The notes below the pieces were generated by a model. That model worked only from the letters and a program-made list of their open reading frames with translations. It had not been told where the DNA came from and did no database searches. Shown one piece after another: positions 10,621 to 25,600 of a stretch of DNA of 64,000 bases (the stretch's first letter is position 1; each line of letters opens with the position of its first letter). Source of the stretch: Closterium sp. NIES-65 (Eukaryota; Streptophyta; Zygnematophyceae; Desmidiales; Closteriaceae); the NCBI GenBank assembly GCA_948144175.1, contig CANXME010000536.1, forward strand, positions 1 through 64,000, written 5' to 3'. The position numbers and the translations under genes were made by a program.

Positions 10621-13600
10621 ACGTGGACGTGGACGTGGACGTGGACGTGGACGTGGACATGGACGTGGACATGGACGTGGACGTGGACATGGACGTGGAC
10701 GTGGACGTGGACGTGGACATGGACGTGGACGTGGACGTGGACGTGGACGTGGACGTGGACGTGGACGTGGACGTGGACGTGGACGTGGACATGGACGTGG
10801 ACGTGGACGTGGACGTGGACGTGGACGTGGACGTGGACGTGGACGTGGACATGGACGTGGACGTGGACGTGGACGTGGACGTGGACGTGGACGTGGACGT
10901 GGACGTGGACGTGGACGTGGACATGGACGTGGACGTGGACGTGGACGTGGACGTGGACGTGGACGTGGACGTGGACGTGGACGTGGACGTGGACGTGGAC
11001 GTGGACGTGGACATGGACGTGGACGTGGACGTGGACGTGGACGTGGACGTGGACGTGGACGTGGACGTGGACGTGGACGTGGACGTGGACGTGGACGTGG
11101 ACGTGGACGTGGACGTGGACGGACGTGGACGTGGACATGGACGTGGACGTGGACGTGGACGTGGACGTGGACATGGACGTGGACGTGGACGTGGACGTGG
11201 ACGTGGACGTGGACGTGGACGTGGACGTGGACGTGGACGTGGACGTGGACGTGGACGTGGACGTGGACGTGGACGTGGACGTGGACGTGGACGTGGACGT
11301 GGACGTGGACGTGGACGGACGTGGACGTGGACATGGACGTGGACGTGGACGTGGACGTGGACGTGGACGTGGACGTGGACGTGGACGTGGACGTGGACGT
11401 GGACGTGGACGTGGACGTGGACGTGGACGTGGACGTGGACATGGACGTGGACGTGGACGTGGACGTGGACGTGGACGTGGACGTGGACGTGGACGTGGAC
11501 GTGGACGTGGACGTGGACGTGGACGTGGACGTGGACGTGGACGTGGACGTGGACGTGGACGTGGACGTGGACGTGGACATGGACGTGGACGTGGACGTGG
11601 ACGTGGACATGGACGTGGACGTGGACGTGGACGTGGACGTGGACGTGGACATGGACGTGGACGTGGACGTGGACGTGGACATGGACGTGGACGTGGACGT
11701 GGACATGGACGTGGACGTGGACGTGGACGTGGACGTGGACGTGGACGTGGACGTGGACATGGACGTGGACGTGGACTGGACGTGGACGTGGACGTGGACA
11801 TGGACGTGGACGTGGACGTGGACATGGACGTGGACGTGGACGTGGACGTGGACGTGGACGTGGACGTGGAGTGGAGGACGTGGATGGACGTGGAGACGTG
11901 GACGTGGACATGGACGTGGACGTGGACGTGGACGTGGACGTGGACGTGGACATGGACGTGGACATGGACGTGGACGTGGACGTGGACGTGGACGTGGACG
12001 TGGACGTGGACGTGGACGTGGACGTGGACGTGGACGTGGACGTGGACGTGGACGTGGACGTGGACATGGACGTGGACGTGGACGTGGACGTGGACGTGGA
12101 CATGGACGTGGACGTGGACGTGGACGTGGACGTGGACGTGGACGTGGACGTGGACGTGGAGACGTGGACGTGGACATGGACGTGGACATGGACGTGGACG
12201 TGGACGTGGACATGGACGTGGACGTGGACATGGACGTGGACGTGGACGTGGACGTGGACGTGGACGTGGACGTGGACGTGGACGTGGACGTGGACGTGGA
12301 CGTGGACGTGGACGTGGACGTGGACGTGGACGTGGACGTGGACATGGACGTGGACGTGGACGTGGACGTGGACGTGGACGTGGACGTGGACGTGGACGTG
12401 GACGTGGACGTGGACGTGGACGTGGACATGGACGTGGACGTGGACGTGGACGTGGACGTGGACGTGGACGTGGACGTGGACGTGGACGTGGACGTGGACG
12501 TGGACGTGGACGTGGACGTGGACGTGGACGTGGACGTGGACGTGGACGTGGACGTGGACGTGGAGGACGTGGACGTGGACATGGACGTGGACGTGGACGT
12601 GGACGTGGACGTGGACGTGGACGTGGACGTGGACGTGGACGTGGACGTGGACGTGGACGTGGACGTGGACGTGGACATGGACGTGGACATGGACGTGGAC
12701 GTGGACGTGGACGTGGACGTGGACGTGGACGTGGACATGGACGTGGACGTGGACATGGACGTGGACATGGACGTGGACGTGGACATGGACGTGGACGTGG
12801 ACGTGGACGTGGACGTGGACGTGGACGTGGACGTGGACGTGGACGTGGACGTGGACGTGGACGTGGACGTGGACGTGGACGTGGACGTGGACGTGGACAT
12901 GGACGTGGACGTGGACGTGGACGTGGACGTGGACGTGGACGTGGACGTGGACGTGGACGTGGACGTGGACGTGGACGTGGACGTGGACGTGGACGTGGAC
13001 GTGGACGTGGACGTGGACGTGGACGTGGACGTGGACGTGGACGTGGACGTGGACGTGGACGTGGACGTGGACATGGACGTGGACGTGGACGTGGACGTGG
13101 ACGTGGACATGGACGTGGACGTGGACGTGGACGTGGACGTGGACGTGGACGTGGACGTGGACGTGGACGTGGACGTGGACGTGGACGTGGACGTGGACGT
13201 GGACGTGGACGTGGACGTGGACGTGGACATGGACGTGGACGTGGACATGGACGTGGACGTGGACGTGGACATGGACGTGGACGTGGACGTGGACGTGGAC
13301 GTGGACATGGACGTGGACGTGGACGTGGACGTGGACGTGGACGTGGAGACTTGGACGTGGACGTGGACGTGGACGTGGACGTGGACGTGGACGTGGACAT
13401 GGACGTGGACGTGGACGTGGACATGGACGTGGACGTGGACGTGGACGTGGACGTGGACGTGGACATGGACGTGGACGTGGACGTGGACGTGGACGTGGAC
13501 GTGGACGTGGACGTGGACATGGACGTGGACATGGACGTGGACGTGGACGTGGACGTGGACGTGGACGTGGACGTGGACATGGACGTGGACGTGGACGTGG

Positions 13601-16600
13601 ACGTGGACGTGGAGGACGTGGACGTGGACGTGGACGTGGACGTGGACGTGGACGTGGACGTGGACGTGACGTGGACGTGGACGTGGACGTGGACGTGGAC
13701 GTGGACGTGGACGTGGACGTGGACATGGACGTGGACGTGGACGTGTGACGTGGACGTGGACATGGACGTGGACGTGGACGTGGACGTGGACGTGGACGTG
13801 GACGTGGACGTGGACGTGGACGTGGACATGGACGTGGACGTGGACGTGGACGTGGACGTGGACGTGGACGTGGACGTGGACGTGGACGTGGACGTGGACG
13901 TGGACGTGGACGTGGACGTGGACGTGGACATGGACGTGGACGTGGACGTGGACGTGGACGTGGACGTGGACGTGGACGTGGACGTGGACGTGGACGTGGA
14001 CGTGGACGTGGACGTGGACGTGGACGTGGACGTGGACGTGGACGTGGACGTGGACGTGGACATGGACGTGGACGTGGACGTGGACGTGGACGTGGACGTG
14101 GACGTGGACGTGGACGTGGACGTGGACGTGGACGTGGACGTGGACGTGGACGTGGACGTGGACGTGGACGTGGACGTGGACGTGGACGTGGACGTGGACG
14201 TGGACGTGGACGTGGACGTGGACGTGGACGTGGACGTGGACGTGGACGTGGAGGACGTGGACGTGGACATGGACGTGGACGTGGACGTGGACGTGGACGT
14301 GGACATGGACGTGGACGTGGACGTGGACGTGGACGTGGACGTGGACGTGGACGTGGACGTGGACGTGGACGTGGACGTGGACGTGGACGTGGACGTGGAC
14401 GTGGACGTGGACGTGGACGTGGACGTGGACGTGGACGTGGACGTGGACGGACGTGGACGTGGACGTGGACGTGGACGTGGACATGGACGTGGACGTGGAC
14501 GTGGACGTGGACGTGGACGTGGACGTGGACGTGGACGTGGACGTGGACGTGGACGTGGACGTGGACGTGGACATGGACGTGGACGTGGACGTGGACGTGG
14601 ACGTGGACGTGGACGTGGACGTGGACGTGGACGTGGACGTGGACGTGGACGTGGACGTGGACGTGGACGTGGACGTGGACGTGGACGTGGACGTGGACGT
14701 GGACGTGGACGTGGACGTGGACGTGGACGTGGACATGGACGTGGACGTGGACGTGGACGTGGACATGGACGTGGACATGGACGTGGACGTGGACGTGGAC
14801 GTGGACGTGGACGTGGACGTGGACGTGGACGTGGACGTGGACGTGGACGTGGACGTGGACATGGACGTGGACGTGGACGTGGACATGGACGTGGACGTGG
14901 ACGTGGACGTGGACGTGGACGTGGACGTGGACGTGGACGTGGACGTGGACGTGGACGTGGACGTGGACGTGGACGTGGACGTGGACGTGGACGTGGACGT
15001 GGACGTGGACGTGGACGTGGACGTGGACGTGGACGTGGACGTGGACATGGACGTGGACGTGGACGTGGACGTGGACATGGACGTGGACGTGGACGTGGAC
15101 GTGGACGTGGACGTGGACATGGACGTGGACGTGGACGTGGACGTGGACGTGGACATGGACGTGGACGTGGACGTGGACGTGGACGTGGACGTGGACATGG
15201 ACGTGGACGTGGACGTGGACGTGGACGTGGACATGGACGTGGACGTGGACGTGGACGTGGACGTGGACGTGGACGTGGACGTGGACGTGGACGTGGACGT
15301 GGACGTGGACGTGGACGTGGACGTGGACGTGGACATGGACGTGGACATGGACGTGGACGTGGACGTGGACATGGACGTGGACGTGGACGTGGACATGGAC
15401 GTGGACGTGGACGTGGACGTGGACGTGGACGTGGACGTGGACGTGGACGTGGACGTGGACGTGGACGTGGACGTGGACGTGGACGTGGACGTGGACGTGG
15501 ACGTGGACGTGGACGTGGACGTGGACGTGGACGTGGACATGGACGTGGACGTGGACGTGGACGTGGACATGGACGTGGACGTGGACGTGGACGTGGACAT
15601 GGACGTGGACGTGGACGTGGACGTGGACGTGGACGTGGACGTGGACGTGGACGTGGACGTGGACGTGGACGTGGACGTGGACGTGGACGTGGACGTGGAC
15701 GTGGACGTGGACGTGGACGTGGACGTGGACGTGGACGTGGACATGGACGTGGACATGGACGTGGACGTGGACGTGGACGTGGACATGGACGTGGACGTGG
15801 ACGTGGACGTGGACGTGGACGTGGACATGGACGTGGACGTGGACGTGGACGTGGACGTGGACGTGGACGTGGACGTGGACGTGGACGTGGACGTGGACGT
15901 GGACGTGGACGTGGACGTGGACGTGGACGTGGACGTGGACGTGGACGTGGACGTGGACGTGGACGTGGACATGGACGTGGACATGGACGTGGACGTGGAC
16001 GTGGACGTGGACGTGGACGTGGACGTGGACGTGGACGTGGACGTGGACGTGGACGTGGACGTGGACGTGGACGTGGACGTGGACGTGGACGTGGACGTGG
16101 ACGTGGACGTGGACGTGGACGTGGACATGGACGTGGACGTGGACGTGGACGTGGACATGGACGTGGACGTGGACGTGGACGTGGACATGGACGTGGACGT
16201 GGACGTGGACGTGGACGTGGACGTGGACGTGGACATGGACGTGGACGTGGACGTGGACGTGGACATGGACGTGGACGTGGACGTCGTGGACGTGGACGTG
16301 GACATGGACGTGGACGTGGACGTGGACGTGGACGTGGACGTGGACGTGGACGTGGACGTGGACGTGGACGTGGACGTGGACGTGGACGTGGACGTGGACG
16401 TGGACGTGGACGTGGACGTGGACGTGGACGTGGACGTGGACGTGGACGTGGACGTGGACGTGGACGTGGACGTGGACGTGGACGTGGACGTGGACGTGGA
16501 CGTGGACGTGGACGTGGACGTGGACGTGGACATGGACGTGGACGTGGACGTGGACGTGGACGTGGACGTGGACGTGGACGTGGACGTGGACGTGGACGTG

Positions 16601-19600
16601 GACGTGGACATGGACGTGGACGTGGACGTGGACGTGGACGTGGACGTGGACGTGGACGTGGACGTGGACGTGGACGTGGACGTGGACGTGGACGTGGACG
16701 TGGACGTGGACGTGGACGTGGACGTGGACGTGGACGTGGACGTGGACGTGGACGTGGACATGGACGTGGACGTGGACGTGGACGTGGACGTGGACATGGA
16801 CGTGGACGTGGACGTGGACGTGGACGTGGACGTGGACGTGGACATGGACGTGGACGTGGACGTGGACGTGGACATGGACGTGGACGTGGACGTGGACGTG
16901 GACGTGGACGTGGACGTGGACATGGACGTGGACGTGGACGTGGACGTGGACGTGGACATGGACGTGGACGTGGACGTGGACGTGGACATGGACGTGGACG
17001 TGGACGTGGACGTGGACGTGGACGTGGACGTGGACGTGGACGTGGACGTGGACGTGGACGTGGACGTGGACGTGGACGTGGACATGGACGTGGACGTGGA
17101 CGTGGACGTGGACGTGGACGTGGACGTGGACGTGGACGTGGACGTGGACGTGGACGTGGACGTGGACGTGGACGTGGACGTGGACGTGGACGTGGACGTG
17201 GACGTGGACGTGGACGTGGACGTGGACGTGGACGTGGACGTGGACGTGGACGTGGACGTGGACGTGGACATGGACGTGGACGTGGACGTGGACGTGGACG
17301 TGGACGTGGACATGGACGTGGACGTGGACGTGGACGTGGACGTGGACGTGGACGTGGACGTGGACGTGGACGTGGACGTGGACGTGGACGTGGACATGGA
17401 CGTGGACGTGGACGTGGACGTGGACGTGGACGTGGACGTGGACGTGGACGTGGACATGGACGTGGACGTGGACGTGGACGTGGACGTGGACGTGGACGTG
17501 GACGTGGACGTGGACGTGGACGTGGACGTGGACGTGGACGTGGACGTGGACGTGGACGTGGACGTGGACGTGGACGTGGACGTGGACGTGGACATGGACG
17601 TGGACGTGGACGTGGACGTGGACGTGGACGTGGACGTGGACGTGGACGTGGACGTGGACGTGGACGTGGACGTGGACGTGGACGTGGACGTGGACGTGGA
17701 CGTGGACGTGGACGTGGACGTGGACGTGGACGTGGACGTGGACGTGGACGTGGACGTGGACGTGGACGTGGACGTGGACGTGGACGTGGACGTGGACGTG
17801 GACGTGGACGTGGACGACGTGGACGTGGACGTGGACGTGGACATGGACGTGGACGTGGACGTGGACGTGGACGTGGACGTGGATGGACGTGGACGTGGAC
17901 GTGGACGTGGACGTGGACGTGGACGTGGACGGACGTGGACGTGGACATGGACGTGGACGTGGACGTGGACATGGACGTGGACGTGGACGTGGACGTGGAC
18001 GTGGACGTGGACGTGGACGTGGACGTGGACGTGGACGTGGACATGGACGTGGACGTGGACGTGGACGTGGACGTGGACGTGGACGTGGACGTGGACGTGG
18101 ACGTGGACGTGGACGTGGACGTGGACGTGGACGTGGACATGGACGTGGACGTGGACGTGGACGTGGACGTGGACGTGGACGTGGACGTGGACGTGGACGT
18201 GGACATGGACGTGGACGTGGACGTGGACGTGGACGTGGACGTGGACGTGGACGTGGACGTGGACGTGGACGTGGACGTGGACGTGGACGTGGACGTGGAC
18301 GTGGACGTGGACGTGGACGTGGACGTGGACGTGGACGTGGACGTGGACGTGGACGTGGACGTGGACGTGGACGTGGACGTGGACGTGGACGTGGACGTGG
18401 ACGTGGACGTGGAGGACGTGGACGTGGACGTGGACGTGGACGTGGACGTGGACGTGGACGTGGAGGACGTGGACGTGGACATGGACGTGGACGTGGACGT
18501 GGACGTGGACGTGGACGTGGACGTGGACGTGGACGTGGACGTGGACGTGGACGTGGACGTGGACGTGGACATGGACGTGGACGTGGACGTGGACGTGGAC
18601 GTGGACGTGGACGTGGACGTGGACGTGGACGTGGACGTGGACGTGGACGTGGACGTGGACGTGGACGTGGACGTGGACGTGGACGTGGAGGACGTGGACG
18701 TGGACATGGACGTGGACGTGGACGTGGACGTGGACGTGGACATGGACGTGGACGTGGACGTGGACGTGGACATGGACGTGGACGTGGACGTGGACGTGGA
18801 CGTGGACGTGGACGTGGACGTGGAGAACGTGGACGTGGACATGGACGTGGACGTGGACGTGGACGTGGACGTGGACGTGGACGTGGACGTGGACGTGGAC
18901 GTGGACGTGGACGTGGACGTGGACGTGGACGTGGACGTGGACGTGGACATGGACGTGGACGTGGACGTGGACGTGGACGTGGACGTGGACGTGGACGTGG
19001 ACGTGGACGTGGACGTGGACGTGGACGTGGACGTGGACGTGGACGTGGACGTGGACGTGGACGTGGACGTGGACGTGGACGTGGACGTGGACGTGGACGT
19101 GGACGTGGACGTGGACGTGGACGTGGACGTGGACGTGGACGTGGACGTGGACGTGGACGTGGACGTGGACGTGGACGTGGACGGAGTGGACGTGGACGTG
19201 GACGTGGACGTGGACGTGGACGTGGACGTGGAGGACGTGGACGTGGACATGGACGTGGACGTGGACGTGGACGTGGACGTGGACGTGGACGTGGACGTGG
19301 ACGTGGACATGGACGTGGACGTGGACGTGGACGTGGACGTGGACGTGGACGTGGACGTGGACGTGGACGTGGACGTGGACATGGACGTGGACGTGGACGT
19401 GGACGTGGACGTGGACGTGGACGTGGACGTGGACGTGGACGTGGACGTGGACGTGGACATGGACGTGGACGTGGACGTGGACGTGGACATGGACGTGGAC
19501 GTGGACGTGGACGTGGACATGGACGTGGACGTGGACGTGGACGTGGACGTGGACGTGGACGTGGACGTGGACGTGGACGTGGACGTGGACGTGGACGTGG

Positions 19601-22600
19601 ACGTGGACGTGGACGTGGACACGTGGACGTGGACGTGGACGTGGAGGACGTGGACGTGGACGTGGACGTGGACATGGACGTGGACGTGGACGTGGACGTG
19701 GACGTGGACGTGGACATGGACGTGGACGTGGACGTGGACGTGGACATGGACGTGGACGTGGACGTGGACGTGGACGTGGACGTGGACGTGGACGTGGACG
19801 TGGACGTGGACGTGGACGTGGACGTGGACGTGGACGTGGACGTGGACGTGGACGTGGACGTGGACATGGACGTGGACGTGGACGTGGACGTGGACGTGGA
19901 CGTGGACGTGGACGTGGACGTGGACGTGGACGTGGACGTGGACGTGGACATGGACGTGGACGTGGACGTGGACGTGGACATGGACGTGGACGTGGACGTG
20001 GACGTGGACGTGGACGTGGACATGGACGTGGACATGGACGTGGACGTGGACGTGGACGTGGACGTGGACGTGGACGTGGACGTGGACGTGGACGTGGACG
20101 TGGACGTGGACGTGGACGTGGACGTGGACGTGGACGTGGACGTGGACGTGGACGTGGACGTGGACGTGGACATGGACGTGGACGTGGACGTGGACGTGGA
20201 CGTGGACGTGGACGTGGACGTGGACGTGGACGTGGACGTGGACGTCGTGGACGTGGACGTGGACATGGACGTGGACGTGGACGTGGACGTGGACGTGGAC
20301 GTGGACGTGGACGTGGACGTGGACATGGACGTGGACGTGGACATGGACGTGGACGTGGACGTGGACGTGGACATGGACGTGGACGTGGACGTGGACGTGG
20401 ACGTGGACGTGGACGTGGACGTGGACGTGGACGTGGACGTGGACATGGACGTGGACGTGGACGTGGACGTGGACGTGGACGTGGACGTGGACGTGGACAT
20501 GGACGTGGACGTGGACGTGGACGTGGACGTGGACGTGGACGTGGACGTGGACGTGGACGTGGACATGGACGTGGACGTGGACGTGGACGTGGACGTGGAC
20601 GTGGACGTGGACGTGGACGTGGACATGGACGTGGACGTGGACGTGGACGTGGACGTGGACGTGGACATGGACGTGGACGTGGACGTGGACGTGGACGTGG
20701 ACATGGACGTGGACGTGGACGTGGACGTGGACGTGGACGTGGACGTGGACGTGGACGTGGACGTGGACGTGGACATGGACGTGGACATGGACGTGGACGT
20801 GGACATGGACGTGGACGTGGACGTGGACGTGGACGTGGACGTGGACGTGGACGTGGACGTGGACGTGGACGTGGACGTGGACGTGGACGTGGACGTGGAC
20901 GTGGACGTGGACATGGACGTGGACGTGGACGTGGACGTGGACGTGGACGTGGACGTGGACGTGGACGTGGACGTGGACGTGGACGTGGACGTGGACGTGG
21001 ACGTGGACGTGGACGTGGACGTGGACGTGGACGTGGACGTGGACGTGGACGTGGACGTGGACGTGGACGTGGACGTGGACGTGGACGTGGACGTGGACGT
21101 GGACGTGGAGGACGTGGACGTGGACGTGGACGTGGACGTGGACGTGGACGTGGACGTGGAGGACGTGGACGTGGACGTGGACGTGGACGTGGACGTGGAC
21201 GTGGACGTGGACATGGACGTGGACGTGGACGTGGACGTGGACGTGGACGTGGACGTGGACATGGACGTGGACGTGGACGTGGACGTGGACGTGGACGTGG
21301 ACGTGGACGTGGACGTGGACATGGACGTGGACGTGGACGTGGACGTGGACGTGGACGTGGACGTGGACGTGGACGTGGACGTGGACGTGGACTTGACGTG
21401 GACGTGGACGTGGACGTGGACGTGGACGTGGACGTGGACATGGACGTGGACATGGACGTGGACGTGGACATGGACGTGGACGTGGACGTGGACGTGGACG
21501 TGGACGTGGACGTGGACGTGGACGTGGACATGGACGTGGACATGGACGTGGACGTGGACGTGGACGTGGACGTGGACGTGGACGTGGACGTGGACGTGGA
21601 CGTGGACATGGACGTGGACGTGGACGTGGACGTGGACGTGGACGTGGACATGGACGTGGACGTGGACGTGGACGTGGACATGGACGTGGACGTGGACGTG
21701 GACGTGGACGTGGACGTGGACGTGGACATGGACGTGGACGTGGACGTGGACGTGGACGTGGACGTGGACGTGGACGTGGACGTGGACGTGGACGTGGACG
21801 TGGACGTGGACGTGGACGTGGACGTGGACGTGGACGTGGACGTGGACGTGGACGTGGACGTGGACGTGGACGTGGACGTGGACGTGGACGTGGACATGGA
21901 CGTGGACGTGGACGTGGACGTGGACGTGGACGTGGACGTGGACGTGGACGTGGACGTGGACGGACGTGGACGTGGACATGGACGTGGACGTGGACGTGGA
22001 CGTGGACGTGGACGTGGACATGGACGTGGACGTGGACGTGGACGTGGACGTGGACGTGGACGTGGACGTGGACATGGACGTGGACGTGGTCGTGGACGTG
22101 GACGTGACGTGGACGTGGACGTGGACGTGGACGTGACGTGGACGTGGACGTGGACGTGGACGTGGACGTGGACGTGGACGTGGACGTGGACATGGACGTG
22201 GACGTGGACGTGGACGTGGACATGGACGTGGACATGGACGTGGACGTGGACATGGACGTGGACGTGGACATGGACGTGGACGTGGACGTGGACGTGGACG
22301 TGGACGTGGACGTGGACGTGGACGTGGACGTGGACGTGGACGTGGACATGGACGTGGACGTGGACGTGGACGTGGACGTGGACGTGGACGTGGACGTGGA
22401 CGTGGACGTGGACGTGGACGTGGACGTGGACGTGGACATGGACGTGGACGTGGACGTGGACGTGGACGTGGACGTGGACGTGGACGTGGACGTGGACATG
22501 GACGTGGACGTGGACGTGGACGTGGACGTGGACGTGGACGTGGACGTGGACGTGGACGTGGACGTGGACGTGGACGTGGACGTGGACGTGGACGTGGACG

Positions 22601-25600
22601 TGGACGTGGACGTGGACGTGGACGTGGACGTGGACGTGGACGTGGACGTGGACGTGGACGTGGACGTGGAGAACGTGGACGTGGACATGGACGTGGACGT
22701 GGACGTGGACGTGGACGTGGACATGGACGTGGACGTGGACGTGGACGTGGACGTGGACGTGGACGTGGACGTGGACGTGGACGTGGACGTGGACGTGGAC
22801 GTGGACGTGGACGTGGACGTGGACGTGGACGTGGACGTGGACGTGGACATGGACGTGGACGTGGACGTGGACGTGGACGTGGACGTGGACGTGGACGTGG
22901 ACGTGGACGTGGACGTGGACGTGGACGTGGACGTGGACGTGGACGTGGACGTGGACGTGGACGTGGACGTGGACGTGGACGTGGACGTGGACGTGGACAT
23001 GGACGTGGACGTGGACGTGGACGTGGACATGGACGTGGACGTGGACGTGGACGTGGACGTGGACGTGGACGTGGACGTGGACGTGGACGTGGACGTGGAC
23101 GTGGACGTGGACGTGGACGTGGACATGGACGTGGACGTGGACGTGGACGTGGACGTGGACGTGGACGTGGACATGGACGTGGACGTGGACGTGGACGTGG
23201 ACGTGGACGTGGACGTGGACGTGGACGTGGACGTGGACGTGGACATGGACGTGGACGTGGACGTGGACGTGGACGTGGACATGGACGTGGACGTGGACGT
23301 GGACGTGGACATGGACGTGGACGTGGACGTGGACGTGGACGTGGACGTGGACGTGGACGTGGACGTGGACGTGGACATGGACGTGGACGTGGACGTGGAC
23401 GTGGACATGGACGTGGACATGGACGTGGACGTGGACGTGGACGTGGACGTGGACGTGGACGTGGACGTGGACATGGACGTGGACGTGGACGTGGACGTGG
23501 ACGTGGACGTGGACGTGGACGTGGACGTGGACGTGGACGTGGACGTGGACATGGACGTGGACGTGGACGTGGACGTGGACGTGGACGTGGACGTGGACGT
23601 GGACGTGGACGTGGACGTGGACGTGGACGTGGACGTGGACGTGGACGTGGACGTGGACGTGGACGTGGACGTGGACGTGGACGTGGACGTGGACGTGGAC
23701 GTGGACATGGACGTGGACGTGGACGTGGACGTGGACGTGGACGTGGACGTGGACGTGGACGTGGACGTGGACGTGGACGTGGACGTGGACGTGGACGTGG
23801 ACGTGGACGTGGAGGACGTGGACGTGGACGTGGACGTGGACGTGGACGTGGACGTGGACGTGGACGTGGACGTGGACGTGGACGTGGACGTGGACGTGGA
23901 CGTGGACGTGGACGTGGACGTGGACGTGGACGTGGACGTGGACGTGGACGTGGACGTGGACGTGGACGTGGACGTGGACGTGGACGTGGACGTGGACGTG
24001 GACGTGGACGTGGACGTGGACGTGGACGTGGACGTGGACGTGGACGTGGACGTGGACATGGACGTGGACATGGACGTGGACGTGGACGTGGACGTGGACG
24101 TGGACGTGGACGTGGACGTGGACGTGGACGTGGACGTGGACGTGGACGTGGACGTGGACGTGGACGTGGACGTGGACGTGGACGTGGACGTGGACGTGGA
24201 CGTGGACGTGGACGTGGACGTGGACGTGGACGTGGACGTGGACGTGGACGTGGACGTGGACGTGGACGTGGACGTGGACGTGGACATGGACGTGGACGTG
24301 GACATGGACGTGGACGTGGACGTGGACGTGGACGTGGACGTGGACATGGACGTGGACGTGGACGTGGACGTGGACATGGACGTGGACGTGGACGTGGACA
24401 TGGACGTGGACGTGGACGTGGAGAACGTGGACGTGGACATGGACGTGGACGTGGACGTGGACGTGGACGTGGACATGGACGTGGACGTGGACGTGGACGT
24501 GGACGTGGACGTGGACGTGGACGTGGACGTGGACGTGGACGTGGACATGGACGTGGACGTGGACGTGGACGTGGACGTGGACGTGGACGTGGACGTGGAC
24601 GTGGACGTGGACATGGACGTGGACGTGGACGTGGACGTGGACGTGGACGTGGACGTGGACGTGGACGTGGACGTGGACGTGGACGTGGACGTGGACGTGG
24701 ACGTGGACGTGGACGGACGTGGACGTGGACGTGGACGTGGACGTGGACATGGACGTGGACGTGGACGTGGACGTGGACGTGGACGTGGACGTGGACGTGG
24801 ACGTGGACGTGGACGTGGACGTGGACGTGGACGTGGACGTGGACGTGGACGTGGACGTGGACGTGGACGTGGACGTGGACGTGGACGTGGACATGGACGT
24901 GGACGTGGACATGGACGTGGACGTGGACATGGACGTGGACATGGACGTGGACGTGGACGTGGACATGGACGTGGACGTGGACGTGGACGTGGACGTGGAC
25001 GTGGACGTGGACGTGGACGTGGACGTGGACGTGGACATGGACGTGGACGTGGACGTGGACGTGGACATGGACGTGGACGTGGACGTGGACGTGGACGTGG
25101 ACGTGGACGTGGACGTGGACGTGGACGTGGACGTGGACATGGACGTGGACGTGGACGTGGACGTGGACATGGACGTGGACATGGACGTGGACGTGGACGT
25201 GGACGTGGACGGACGTGGACGTGGACGTGGACGTGGACGTGGACATGGACGTGGACGTGGACGTGGACGTGGACGTGGACGTGGACGTGGACGTGGACGT
25301 GGACGTGGACGTGGACGTGGACGTGGACGTGGACGTGGACGTGGACGTGGACGTGGACGTGGACGTGGACGTGGACGTGGACGTGGACGTGGACGTGGAC
25401 GTGGACGTGGACGTGGACGTGGACGTGGACGTGGACGTGGACGTGGACGTGGACGTGGACATGGACGTGGACGTGGACATGGACGTGGACGTGGACGTGG
25501 ACGTGGACGTGGACGTGGACGTGGACGTGGACGTGGAGGACGTGGACGTGGACATGGACGTGGACGTGGACATGGACGTGGACGTGGACGGACGTGGACG

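Noticed and set aside
16284..20260. A second higher-order period inferred from matching ACGTCGTGG junctions near 16284 and 20244
   Set aside because: The spacing of GGACAT variants on either side of the two junctions does not agree, so only the short junction is shared.
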